The translations under genes and the position numbers were made by a program. The notes below the pieces were generated by a model. The model was not told the DNA's origin. It saw only the letters and a list, made by a program, of their open reading frames with translations, and did not search any database. 64,000 nucleotides of DNA, taken from contig NZ_CP099546.1 of NCBI RefSeq assembly GCF_023973145.1, positions 2,480,001 to 2,544,000 on the forward strand, read 5' to 3'. This DNA is from Natronosalvus vescus. GTDB taxonomy: Archaea > Halobacteriota > Halobacteria > Halobacteriales > Natrialbaceae. Below are positions 52,562 to 60,913 of this stretch, piece by piece (position 1 is the stretch's first letter; each line of letters begins with the position of its first letter).

Positions 52562-53851
52562 CTACGTGCCATCCACCTGATCGACAAACTCGACGGTGAC
52601 GGCGACGTCCCGATCGGTTCGTTCCTCGATGGCGGTTTCGAACGCCTCGACGAGATCGGGATAGCTGACGCCGTCGGGTCGGCGGACGACGATCGTGACC
52701 GCATTGGTCTCGGCGAGGTTTGCCCCGGCGAACGTCGACTGGACGTCGACGAGTTCGAGTTCCTCGTAGGCAGGATCTTCGAGCACCTCGCGGGCCTCGT
52801 CGTTGACGGCGTGTTCGAAGAGGACGTGCTGACCGAGGACGCCGCCGGTGACGAGGAGGGCCGCCATGAGAATTGCGAGCGCCGGAGCGACGTTCGCGAG
52901 GTGTTCTCGGCTGAGGTTGGCCCGGAACGCCCCGCGTGTCCAGTCGTCGGGGCGATAGCCCAGGTACCAGAAGACGAGCAGGCCCGAGAGGACGATCGAG
53001 ACGGTGTTGATCGCGAGCAGGACGAACGCGCCGAAGGCGACCGTGAGGCCACCCCACGCCAGGCCGATGCCGACGGCGGCGGCCGCGGGGATGAGTGCGG
53101 CGGCGATCATCACGCCGACCAACGAAACCGGGAGGGCGGTGGCGAGGCCGAACGCGCCGGCGGCTCCCGCACAGATGCCGACGATCAACGAGAGGAGTCC
53201 TGGGGCGATGCGGGTGCTGACCTGGTTGATAGCCGTGATCTCGAGCGTCGTCGGGACGACGCCACCGTAACGAAGGAGCCAGGCGAAGACAAACGCACCC
53301 CCCATCGCCGCCACGAGGCCGCTGACGAGCGAGGAGATTCCGCCCACGATCATCCCCCGGTCGTTGAGCACCATCCCGACGGTGCCGGTCAGCGCGGCGC
53401 TCACCTGGGGGGCGATGACCATCGAGCCGACGACGATGGCGGGCGAGTCGAGCAGGAGGCCGGCCGTCGCGACGATGGCGCTCAGGACGGTCATCGCGTA
53501 GTAAGTGAGCCGACTCGGCGTCATGTTCAGCGCCCGCGTCCGAATCTCCTCGGAGAAGATGCTGTCGTCGGTTTCGGTGCCGCTGACGAACCGCTCCTCG
53601 AGATCCTCGATACCCGGCGTCCGGGCGGTTTCGATCGAACTCACGATGACGAACTGATCGTCGATTCCGGCTTCCTCGAGGGATTCGAGCACCTCCTCGA
53701 CGGCCTGGGTCGGGAGCGGAAACTGGACGAGGACGTCGGCGCTATCCGTGCTGTCCTCGGTGACGACCACGTAATCGATCCCATCGGACTCCAGCGCGGA
53801 CAGCACCGCCTCCCGGTCGTCGCTCGAGACGAGCACCTCGATGAGTCGCAT
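52562..53851 (-). CDS. DUF389 / TIGR00341 family membrane protein
   Basis: The 429-aa protein starts with a soluble part of ferredoxin-like fold (residues 1-110, RLIEVLVSSDDREAVLSALES), then eight or so transmembrane segments with the DUF389 landmark LLDSPAIVVGSMVIAPQVSA, and ends with a second soluble segment (SYPDLVEAFETAIEERTD). The family is present in bacteria and archaea and has no assigned activity. I prefer MRLIEVL at 53851 to the GC-rich extension 23 codons upstream. It is divergent from the small DUF357 gene. Confidence 0.85.
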   Translation of the reverse strand: MRLIEVLVSSDDREAVLSALESDGIDYVVVTEDSTDSADVLVQFPLPTQAVEEVLESLEEAGIDDQFVIVSSIETARTPGIEDLEERFVSGTETDDSIFSEEIRTRALNMTPSRLTYYAMTVLSAIVATAGLLLDSPAIVVGSMVIAPQVSAALTGTVGMVLNDRGMIVGGISSLVSGLVAAMGGAFVFAWLLRYGGVVPTTLEITAINQVSTRIAPGLLSLIVGICAGAAGAFGLATALPVSLVGVMIAAALIPAAAAVGIGLAWGGLTVAFGAFVLLAINTVSIVLSGLLVFWYLGYRPDDWTRGAFRANLSREHLANVAPALAILMAALLVTGGVLGQHVLFEHAVNDEAREVLEDPAYEELELVDVQSTFAGANLAETNAVTIVVRRPDGVSYPDLVEAFETAIEERTDRDVAVTVEFVDQVDGT

Positions 53852-53980
53852 CGGTGGCGATATCACGCCGAGCGGGATACGTCTTTGGCGCGATCGCATG
53901 TGCTGGTGTGACACGGTCATACGGGAGAGGAGATGATCTCGAGTCGACGCGTTTACGGCCGCGTCGGACGTCCAACCAAT

Positions 53981-54265
53981 ATGGCCGCAGATCTCGAGGA
54001 AAAGACCGATCGCTACGGAACGCTACTCGCGGAGGCCCTCGAGGCAGCGACGGTCGCCCCACCAGCGGAAACACCGATGGCAGTGGCCGCCGAGGAGTGT
54101 TACGAGATGGCCGAATCGTACCTCGAGGACGGCCGTCACTTTCGGGACGACGACGATCTGGTGAACGCGCTCGCGGCGTTCTCCTACGGCCACGCCTGGC
54201 TCGATGCGGGTGCTCGTGTCGGCCTCTTCGACGTCCCCACGGAGGGACACCTTTTTACTGTCTGA
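53981..54265 (+). CDS. DUF357 family protein (94 aa)
   Basis: This is a small helical protein conserved across archaea. Landmarks are ADLEEKTDRYGTLLAEALEAA, then EECYEMAESYLEDGRHF and VNALAAFSYGHAWLDAGAR, a set of three to four helices typical of DUF357. No function is known. Start MAADLEE at 53981; the in-frame extension upstream is unlikely. It lies between the DUF389 gene and tfb. Confidence 0.85.
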   Translation: MAADLEEKTDRYGTLLAEALEAATVAPPAETPMAVAAEECYEMAESYLEDGRHFRDDDDLVNALAAFSYGHAWLDAGARVGLFDVPTEGHLFTV

Positions 54266-54480
54266 CCTGGTGGAGCACGCCAAGTGGCCCCTGCTGGACG
54301 CCGTAATTATCAATGATCGATCATCCTATAACCGAAACGCACATAACTGTTCCGGGGACTGTTTATATAGTAGCCGAAAACTTTATATACTTTTCGCCCT
54401 TACCATGTGTTAGCTGAGGCGACCGGGTTTTCTTTCTGGTTCCCCCACCCGGCAGCCTTGAGTAACCAACCCGATTCACC
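54266..54480. promoter_or_regulatory. tfb promoter region with two TATA boxes and a palindrome
   Basis: Two strong TATA boxes lie 20 bp apart: TTTATATA at 54362-54369 and TTTATATA at 54382-54389. The predicted 5' leaders are about 73 and 93 nt. A perfect 12-bp palindrome ATGATCGATCAT sits at 54313-54324, about 38 bp before the first box. This fits a promoter with two start sites and an operator for a general transcription factor gene. Confidence 0.6.
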
Positions 54481-55470
54481 ATGACAGATACGACACTCCG
54501 AACCTACAGTGGCGAGACACAGCGAGAGCAGGAGCCACGGTCGACCGAGAGCGAGCACGAGCACGAAGACGAGAGCGAACACTGCCCCGAGTGTGGCGGC
54601 CGGCTCGTCTCCGACAGCGAACACGCCGAGACGGTGTGTTCTGATTGTGGCCTCGTCGTTGAGGAAGACGAGATCGACCGCGGGCCCGAGTGGCGTGCGT
54701 TCGACTCCGCCGAAAAGGACAAAAAGAGCCGCGTCGGTGCCCCGACCACGAATATGATGCACGATCAGGGACTGTCGACGAACATCGGCTGGCAGGACAA
54801 AGACGCCTACGGCCGCGCCCTCTCGAGCCGCCAGCGCCAGAAGATGCAGCGGCTTCGCACCTGGAACGAGCGCTTCCGCACCCGCGACAGCAAAGAGCGC
54901 AACCTCAAGCAGGCCCTCGGCGAGATCGACCGTATGGCCAGCGCACTCGGACTCCCGGAGAACGTCCGCGAGACCGCCAGCGTGATCTACCGCCGGGCAC
55001 TCAACGAGGATCTGCTCCCCGGCCGCTCGATCGAGGGCGTTGCGACGTCGTCGCTGTACGCGGCGGCCCGCCAGGCCGGCACCCCGCGCAGCCTCGACGA
55101 GATTGCCGCCGTCAGCCGCGTCGACCGGATGGAGCTCACCCGCACCTACCGGTACATCGTTCGTCAGCTGAACCTCGAGATCAAGCCCGCTGACCCCGAA
55201 AGCTACGTCCCGCGGTTCATCAGCGACCTCGACCTCTCCGACGAGACCGAGCGCCGTGCCCGCCAGCTGCTCGACTCGGCTCGCGAGGAGGGCGTCCACA
55301 GCGGTAAGTCGCCGGTCGGCCTCGCCGCCGCCGCGGTGTACGCCGCCGCGCTGTTGACCAACGAGAAGGTTACCCAGAACGAGGTGAGTTCCGTCGCCAA
55401 CATCTCGGAAGTAACGATCCGGAACCGGTACAAGGAACTGCTCGAGGCCGGCGACACGATGACGGTCTAA
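54481..55470 (+). CDS. tfb: Transcription initiation factor IIB
   Basis: TFB recruits RNA polymerase to TBP-DNA. The 329-aa protein has a Glu/His-rich N-terminus, a zinc ribbon (CPECG...CSDC, about residues 35-57), the B-reader (GPEWRAFD, then TTNMMHDQGLSTNIGW), and two cyclin-like repeats (about 125-210 and 220-320) with ARQAGTPRSLDEIAAVS and ISEVTIRNRYKEL. Haloarchaea carry several TFBs; this one has the full set. Its promoter is described separately. Confidence 0.97.
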   Translation: MTDTTLRTYSGETQREQEPRSTESEHEHEDESEHCPECGGRLVSDSEHAETVCSDCGLVVEEDEIDRGPEWRAFDSAEKDKKSRVGAPTTNMMHDQGLSTNIGWQDKDAYGRALSSRQRQKMQRLRTWNERFRTRDSKERNLKQALGEIDRMASALGLPENVRETASVIYRRALNEDLLPGRSIEGVATSSLYAAARQAGTPRSLDEIAAVSRVDRMELTRTYRYIVRQLNLEIKPADPESYVPRFISDLDLSDETERRARQLLDSAREEGVHSGKSPVGLAAAAVYAAALLTNEKVTQNEVSSVANISEVTIRNRYKELLEAGDTMTV

Positions 55471-56121
55471 GGGTGGCGATACAGTCGCTGTCGATGGTGG
55501 TGCAAGTACGGATGTCGATGGCGTGAGCGATTTTGTTTTCGGACGAACGTCCCAACCACCAGTCCAGCATGTGCTCTGACAGCGCTATGCATGGACTGTC
55601 CGAGTGCTCTCGAGCGGTCACTGGTGGTTGGTGGTAACTCGTGTGGTCGTTCGTGTCCAGTCCAGTGCTGGGTTCCCCGGACGTACTGACTGGTCTACGA
55701 CCAATTCGAACATCACGAAATCCCCTGCGGTTCCTTCGGTCACGACACGCTGCCCTCGTTTTCTCCGCTCGCGACAAACTGCCCCTCGTTTTCTCCGTTC
55801 GCGAGGACGTCTCTCGCCCGCCGAAAGCGACAGCGACTCCCGGAGTCGAGCGAGTCTGCCCCTTTCGTGGTGATTGCACCGCGTACCGAGTACTCGTGGT
55901 CATCTCTGAACACGGCCGTCCAGTGCAATCAAATCGGCCGTAACCGCCACTTACCGCCGAGAAATTCGGACGATAGAGACTCGAGGCTGCCCGAAAGCCG
56001 ACGACAGACTGCCCAGAAGTGTCGACAGACGGCCCGGAAGTCGACGCCACAGCTACTCGGCGTCGGTGTCGCTGTCAGTGTCGCGGCAACGTTTTTGAGG
56101 GTGGGTGTGTATTGCCATAGC
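55471..56121. other. Non-coding region with short repeats
   Basis: No gene is supported. CTGCCC(C)TCGTTTTCTCCG(C/T)TCGCGA occurs twice in tandem at about 55751-55803. AGACTGCCCAGAAG and AGACGGCCCGGAAG near 56005-56040 are a second pair. The interval also includes a GC-rich hairpin-like segment near 55865-55945 (GCACCG.../...GTGCAATCA). The next gene begins at 56122 after a TTTTTGAG box. Confidence 0.45.
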
Positions 56122-56301
56122 ATGGTCGAAACGACCGTTCAACTATTGTGTCCTGAATGTGTGAAAGAGTGGCAGGTCTCCCCGGGCGAACTCCCGTCCT
56201 CCACATCGATGTTTCACTGTCCGAACTGCCACGCCTCCCGTCGGATGGCCGAGTTCATGCGAACCGATCGTGACCTCCGAACGCTGAAACAATTAGGCTA
56301 G
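56122..56301 (+). CDS. Small zinc-ribbon protein (59 aa)
   Basis: The 59-aa product has two C-x2-C pairs, LLCPECVKEW (near residues 9-12) and FHCPNCHASRR (near 32-36), forming one zinc ribbon, then a basic helix MAEFMRTDRDLRTLKQLG. It is a conserved haloarchaeal DUF of unknown role; zinc ribbons of this size often bind nucleic acid or other proteins. ATG 56122 follows an AT-rich ACGTTTTTGAG box about 30 nt upstream, consistent with a leaderless message. Confidence 0.75.
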   Translation: MVETTVQLLCPECVKEWQVSPGELPSSTSMFHCPNCHASRRMAEFMRTDRDLRTLKQLG

Positions 56302-56715
56302 CGCTACCGACTCCTGGCAGCGCACACGTTCAGCTAGCACTTCTCGAGCGGCTGGTGCGGGTACTGTCTCCACGTTTCACGTTTCGAGTCACTGTTTCTC
56401 TGTTCCGTCGAGTGTCTCCGGTGTGGTGCCAACGGTGTGAACGGTTCCTCCTCGCGCACGCGCCGTGCACGCCAGGATCTGTCGCCGAGACCTGTTCGAG
56501 TACGTGACTGTTTCGGCCTCGATTCCGTCGGTTTCCACCAGCACCGGGATAGTAGGGATCGGCAACGAGCTGTTAGGCTGTCCCTGTCAGTGGGTTTCCG
56601 TCGGACGTATTTCTCAGTCAAACGGTCTCGAATAATGATATCCTGGGTGGCCATTAACAGGTGCGTGTTAACGCGACTCAAGATAATAATATAACCCTGC
56701 AGTGGATAGGATTGC
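56302..56715. promoter_or_regulatory. Upstream region of the UPF0058 gene with a palindromic site
   Basis: No gene is supported in these 414 bp. TTAACA (56654-56659) and TGTTAA (56666-56671) form a perfect inverted repeat with a 6-bp centre. TAATATAA at about 56687-56694 is a TATA box about 26 bp before ATG 56716. The palindrome sits just upstream of the box and suits a regulator site. Confidence 0.5.
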
Positions 56716-56958
56716 ATGGTTATGAAGAAACAAGAGCTCATTCACCTTCACGGCCTTCTTGCCGAAGTATCGAACCACTGTGCCAACTGGGATGACTGTC
56801 AGATTTCGCTCGATGAATACGAGTCTCTTGGTATTCGACCGACATCAATTCACAAATCGAAAACTGATCACAAAGCGGCTGTTTTTGCACTTGCGGGGGG
56901 AATCACGGAACCGATGCGAGAGGGGGAAGCCGAGGCAGTCGCCGCCACGGCCGACTGA
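56716..56958 (+). CDS. UPF0058 family protein (80 aa)
   Basis: This small protein is conserved across haloarchaea and other archaea. MKKQELIHLHGLLAEVSNHC is the family's hallmark N-terminus, followed by an ISLDEYESLGIRPTSIHKSK region and an acidic tail. Function is unknown. ATG 56716 fits the TATA spacing; the second ATG at 56722 gives the usual family N-terminus and is equally possible. It is preceded by a palindromic site. Confidence 0.85.
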   Translation: MVMKKQELIHLHGLLAEVSNHCANWDDCQISLDEYESLGIRPTSIHKSKTDHKAAVFALAGGITEPMREGEAEAVAATAD

Positions 56959-57335
56959 GTTGCCTGTGACACCCTACGCGTAGTCTACAGCCCGAGCGGA
57001 TGCGCTTTTCTCTCTCCTGTCTTGCCGTGTTCGGTTCGTTCTCAACAAGTGGTGGTGTCTGTAGTACGTCCGTACGATTTCAACCGCTGCTTTCGATCGG
57101 TTCGCGGTTTGGACGATCACGACATTGTGGCGGTCTGTAGGTGCTACTGCACGTCTATCCACACCCGATCGCAGACTCATCTTGCGATCGGTGTGTACAT
57201 CGTTTCGGTTGGTACGATAGCGTTTCGTGAGAACGGTCGTCGAGAAACGGCCCGCGTCACAGCCGTTCGAGTCGAGGTCGTCGGAATACCGTGTTCGCTG
57301 GGTTCGTCGTAGGGTTCTCTACCCGGCTTACATGC
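56959..57335. other. Intergenic region without a supported gene
   Basis: These 377 bp show no protein-like frame. Both flanking genes end here, since the UPF0212 gene is read leftward, so it is a convergent region. Mixed-GC DNA, no strong hairpin found. Confidence 0.5.
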
Positions 57336-57881
57336 CTACTCGAGGAGGTCTTCGAACTCGGGGAGGACGTCGTCGCCTTCTTCGTTGTCGGTATCGGTGT
57401 CTCCGTTGTCGGTATCGGTGTCGCTGTCGTCGTCGGTATCGGTCGTTTCCGGTTCGTCGATACTGTCGTCGGCTGACTCGGTATCCGCCTGGTCTTCGTC
57501 GACTTCGTCGACATTATCGCCATCGCCGTCATCGTCATCGTCGTCCTCTTCGATAACGACGACCGAAAGCACCTCGAGCGGGATATTCGCCAGACGCTGA
57601 CCGATCTCCTTGCGGGCGATGCGGGAGGCGTGTTCCTCTCGCTCGACGTTGAAGACGGTCATCTCGAGTTCGAGGGCGACGAGAGCCTCGTCGGCGGCGA
57701 TGAAGGCGGGCGGAAGCTCCTCACCGGAGGGGGAGGTGCGCTCGCCCATGTTGATTTCGACGTAGTTCAGGTCAGGGTTTAGCATCTCGCCAGTCTTCGA
57801 GATCGCGATGCGGATTGCCTCGTCTTCCGTCTCGACGTCGTACACCGGCACAGCAGCTTCGACGACAACCCTGCAGTGCAT
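57336..57881 (-). CDS. UPF0212 (DUF555) family protein with long acidic tail
   Basis: Residues 1-118 match the family: MHCRVVVEAAVPVYDVETED, then ISKTGEMLNPDLNYVEINMG, and LEMTVFNVEREEHASRIARKEIGQRL. The remaining 60 or so residues are a nearly pure Asp/Glu/Thr tail (for example TTDTDDDSDTDTDNGDTDTDN) ending in VLPEFEDLLE. The conserved core has no known activity. The tail is much longer than I expect for the family and may be a haloadaptive spacer before a conserved end. It is divergent from the glycosylase gene. Confidence 0.85.
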   Translation of the reverse strand: MHCRVVVEAAVPVYDVETEDEAIRIAISKTGEMLNPDLNYVEINMGERTSPSGEELPPAFIAADEALVALELEMTVFNVEREEHASRIARKEIGQRLANIPLEVLSVVVIEEDDDDDDGDGDNVDEVDEDQADTESADDSIDEPETTDTDDDSDTDTDNGDTDTDNEEGDDVLPEFEDLLE

Positions 57882-57950
57882 AGGTAGGTATTGTATCGCA
57901 TGTGGTATGAAGGTTCGCCCGCCGACCATCTTCGACACTTCGAAAGGCCC

Positions 57951-58880
57951 ATGCCCGCCCTCGCTCACGCTCCGGGCATGGAAACGGGCGTCATCTCGAG
58001 CGACGAACTCGTGGGTGGTTTCGACCTGTATCTGACCCTCGAGAGCGGGCAGTCCTACCTCTGGACGCGGAACGACGGCGCGATGTACACCGGTGAGCGC
58101 ACCCCCGAGGCGTGGTACCAGACGGTCGTCGATGGGACGCCGATTCAGGTGCGCCAGCCGACGGGAGCGGCCGACGGGAACGTCGAGTGGCGCTCGAGTA
58201 CCGACGCCGACCCCCTCGTCCGGCGGCTGTTGCGACTCGAGGACGACCTCGAGGCCATCGCCACCGACGCCCCCGACGATCCGCTGATCAGAGAGGCCTA
58301 CACGACCCACGACGGGATGCGACTGGTGGCTGATCCGGCCTTCGGCACGCTCATCTCGTTTATCTGTTCGGCGCAGATGCGGGTCGGTCGTATTCACGGC
58401 ATGGTGTCGACCCTCGCCCGCGAGTACGGCGACGCGTACGCCCTCGGCGGGGAGCCGATCCACGCCTTCCCGACCCCCGAACAGCTCGCGACGGCGAGTG
58501 AGGCCGACCTGCGCGACCTGAGCCTCGGCTACCGGGCCCCCTACGTCGAACGCACCGCCGAGATGGTCGCTACGGGCGAGGCTCACCCGGCGGAGGCCCG
58601 CGACCTCGAGTACGAGGCCGCTCGCGACTCCCTCACCCAGTTCGTCGGCGTGGGCGACAAGGTGGCCGATTGTGTCCTGCTGTTCGCGCTCGGATTCGAC
58701 GAGGCGGTTCCCCTCGATACGTGGATCAAGACGGCCATCGCGGAGTATTACCCCGACTGCGACCGCGGGAACTACGGTGACACCTCTCGGGCGATCCGCG
58801 AACGTCTCGGCGGTCGGTACGCGGGCTACGCCCAAACGTACCTCTTTCATCATCTTCGAACGGGTGCAGTCGACGCGTAA
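57951..58880 (+). CDS. 8-oxoguanine DNA glycosylase-type base-excision enzyme
   Basis: The protein (about 309 aa) is an OGG/AlkA-type HhH glycosylase: an N-terminal beta part with GGFDLYLTLESGQSYLW, then the HhH-GPD domain with SFICSAQMRVGRIHGM, the hairpin FVGVGDKVADCVLLFALG (catalytic Lys in GDKVAD) and PLDTWIK (catalytic Asp). It should excise oxidised or alkylated purines; the exact lesion is uncertain. Start candidates are 57951, and 57978 (METGVISSDEL), which fits the family N-terminus; TTG 57891 is less likely. Confidence 0.87.
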   Translation: MPALAHAPGMETGVISSDELVGGFDLYLTLESGQSYLWTRNDGAMYTGERTPEAWYQTVVDGTPIQVRQPTGAADGNVEWRSSTDADPLVRRLLRLEDDLEAIATDAPDDPLIREAYTTHDGMRLVADPAFGTLISFICSAQMRVGRIHGMVSTLAREYGDAYALGGEPIHAFPTPEQLATASEADLRDLSLGYRAPYVERTAEMVATGEAHPAEARDLEYEAARDSLTQFVGVGDKVADCVLLFALGFDEAVPLDTWIKTAIAEYYPDCDRGNYGDTSRAIRERLGGRYAGYAQTYLFHHLRTGAVDA

Positions 58881-59074
58881 GGGACAGCCGGGGCACTTGT
58901 CGGATCGGAACGCAACCGGTTCCGGTGAACTGCGTCCGTTGGCCACAACTATAGTATTTGCACCATATCGATACAGATAGTGTACTATTATCGCTCAACG
59001 CTCGTCGGTTTTGGATAGAGCGTCGACTCGCTCTCGCTCGAGCGACGAAATCGTCTCTGATCGCCGTTGGCTGG

Positions 59075-59953
59075 TCACTCGCCGACTCGAGCCCGAATCG
59101 GGCCCGGAATCGCCTCGAGCACCATCGTCCGATCGTACCGGCCGGTTCGGATCAGGCCGAAACAGAACACTCCGGCGACGCCCGCAGCGATCCAGTTGCC
59201 GTACAGGAGGTTGATCGACCCCCACAGCACCACGAAGCTGACCAGGTCGTCGAGGATGAAGCGACAGGAGTGGACGCGCTGGAGCAGCGCCGCCCGGTCG
59301 AAGGCGATGTCGACCAGCACGACGGCGACGGTGCCCGAGATGAGCCAGCCAACGTAGTTCGAGACGGGGACGCCGTAGTAGACGCCGGACTCGAACGACC
59401 AGAAGCCCACGGCGACGGCGGCGGGGTCGAGCACGAGGTCGACGGCGACGACCGCGGCGATGGCTGCCGGGAGGCGCACGAGGGCGCTCTCCGCATGCGA
59501 CCTGCACACCAGCAGCGTGAGCAGGTACGCGTTCAACACGAGCGGGATGAAAAACAGCGGGAGCGCAAGGGGCACCTCCCCGAAGAGCATCGGCCCGAGC
59601 TGGATCGTGTACTCGAACGCGCCGTAGGGCCAGTCCGTGCGAACACCCACGAGCTCGATCGCGTAGGTGTACGCCGTCAATAGCCCCAGGCAGGCGAGCG
59701 CCCACCGGCCGATTCGGGGCAACAGGCCGACGATCAGCGGGGACCGCATCACGAGCGTCCCGAAGAGGATCAACAGCGGGTTGTACGCCAGCGGCGCGGG
59801 TAACAACCCCTCTGCGCTGCCGACCAGGGTGATCGCGCCGACGAGGGGAAAGATGACGGCGATGGTAAACCGGTTGTTCGTTATCAGGGTCTCGAGGCGA
59901 CGCTGGACGGTTGCCCTGTCGACCGTCTCGGATCGTGCGGAGCGATCAGCCAT
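59075..59953 (-). CDS. cruF: Bisanhydrobacterioruberin hydratase
   Basis: The enzyme adds water to bisanhydrobacterioruberin, the last step to bacterioruberin. The 292-aa integral membrane protein has about seven to eight transmembrane segments and the family landmarks PYGAFEYTIQLGPMLFGEVPLALPLFFIPLVLNAY and GVYYGVPVSNYVGWLISG. It is the third gene of crtD-lyeJ-cruF and overlaps lyeJ by 8 bp, so they are co-translated. The order is that seen in other bacterioruberin-making haloarchaea. Confidence 0.93.
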   Translation of the reverse strand: MADRSARSETVDRATVQRRLETLITNNRFTIAVIFPLVGAITLVGSAEGLLPAPLAYNPLLILFGTLVMRSPLIVGLLPRIGRWALACLGLLTAYTYAIELVGVRTDWPYGAFEYTIQLGPMLFGEVPLALPLFFIPLVLNAYLLTLLVCRSHAESALVRLPAAIAAVVAVDLVLDPAAVAVGFWSFESGVYYGVPVSNYVGWLISGTVAVVLVDIAFDRAALLQRVHSCRFILDDLVSFVVLWGSINLLYGNWIAAGVAGVFCFGLIRTGRYDRTMVLEAIPGPIRARVGE

Positions 59954-60830
59954 AGAACACCCTCCAGAGCCCGCCCATCGTCAGCGTGGCGCCCACGACG
60001 GTGTTGATCGCCGGGAACCACCAGTACGCCCTCGAGACGGCGACGCTCGAGGTGGCGATGGCGACGACGAGCGCGGGGTAGACCGCCATCGCGAGGCCCA
60101 TGCGATAGTCGATAGCGCCGAAGGCGACAGCGCTGCCGAGCCAGCAGCCCCCGCAGTAGGCGTAGGTTCGCCGTTCGCCGAGTACGGTCGCCGTCGTTCT
60201 GATCCCAGCCTGCCGATCCGGCTCGATGTCGGGAATCGCCGAAAACGTGTGCATCCCCATCGCCCACAGCCACGCGCCGGCGACGGCGAGGAGTGGGGGC
60301 TGGGTGCCCGCCACGGCGGCGTAGGCGGCAGCACCGGGGACGATGTAGAGCCCGTTCGAAACGGAATCGAGCACCGGCGTCGTCTTGAAGCGCACGGGCG
60401 GCGCGCTGTAGCCGGCTCCGAGAGCGAGGAAGAGGGCGATCCAGGGCCAGGACGGACGCGGAAGCCACGGGAGCAAGAGCAGTGGCGCGACGGCACCCAC
60501 GACGACGGCCACCGGTACGATCCGATGGCCCGCATACCGCGCCTCCCGGTCGTCCTTTTTGGGATTCTCGGCATCGATCTCTCGATCGTAGATGTCGTTG
60601 ATCCCGTACAGAAAGACGTTCGCCGGGATCAGGAAGTACGCGAACAGCACGATCACCGCCGGCGTGACCAGATCGGTCGGCGTCTCGGCCGCGTAGGCGA
60701 CCCCGACGAGTACCGGCCCGGCCAGATAGAGCCAGAAGCGTGGTCGGGAGAGCGTGAGCAGGTACGAAAGCTGGTCGACCCAGCGACTCGAGACATCCTG
60801 GTCGACCAACTCGTCACGGCGTCCCGTCAC
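59946..60830 (-). CDS. lyeJ: Lycopene elongase (UbiA family)
   Basis: The enzyme adds C5 units to lycopene to build the C50 backbone. The 294-aa prenyltransferase has both Asp-rich motifs, YGINDIYDREIDAENPKKDD (first) and IPDIEPDRQAGIRTT (second), and eight or so membrane segments. It lies between crtD (gap of about 83 bp) and cruF (8-bp overlap). It may also suppress bacterioopsin-linked use of lycopene, as known in Halobacterium. Confidence 0.93.
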   Translation of the reverse strand: MTGRRDELVDQDVSSRWVDQLSYLLTLSRPRFWLYLAGPVLVGVAYAAETPTDLVTPAVIVLFAYFLIPANVFLYGINDIYDREIDAENPKKDDREARYAGHRIVPVAVVVGAVAPLLLLPWLPRPSWPWIALFLALGAGYSAPPVRFKTTPVLDSVSNGLYIVPGAAAYAAVAGTQPPLLAVAGAWLWAMGMHTFSAIPDIEPDRQAGIRTTATVLGERRTYAYCGGCWLGSAVAFGAIDYRMGLAMAVYPALVVAIATSSVAVSRAYWWFPAINTVVGATLTMGGLWRVFYG

Positions 60831-60913
60831 GGTGACTCACCGCCTGGGGGTACCAGCACGCGTGACTCGCAGTGGGTCGACGGGACACGGTAGGGTGACG
60901 GAACGACCATAGG

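Noticed and set aside
51227-53911. Very long open frame on the + strand (894 codons)
   Set aside because: It is antisense to the thioredoxin reductase fusion and the DUF389 gene, with a composition expected from high-GC codon bias. The sense proteins have clear motifs.
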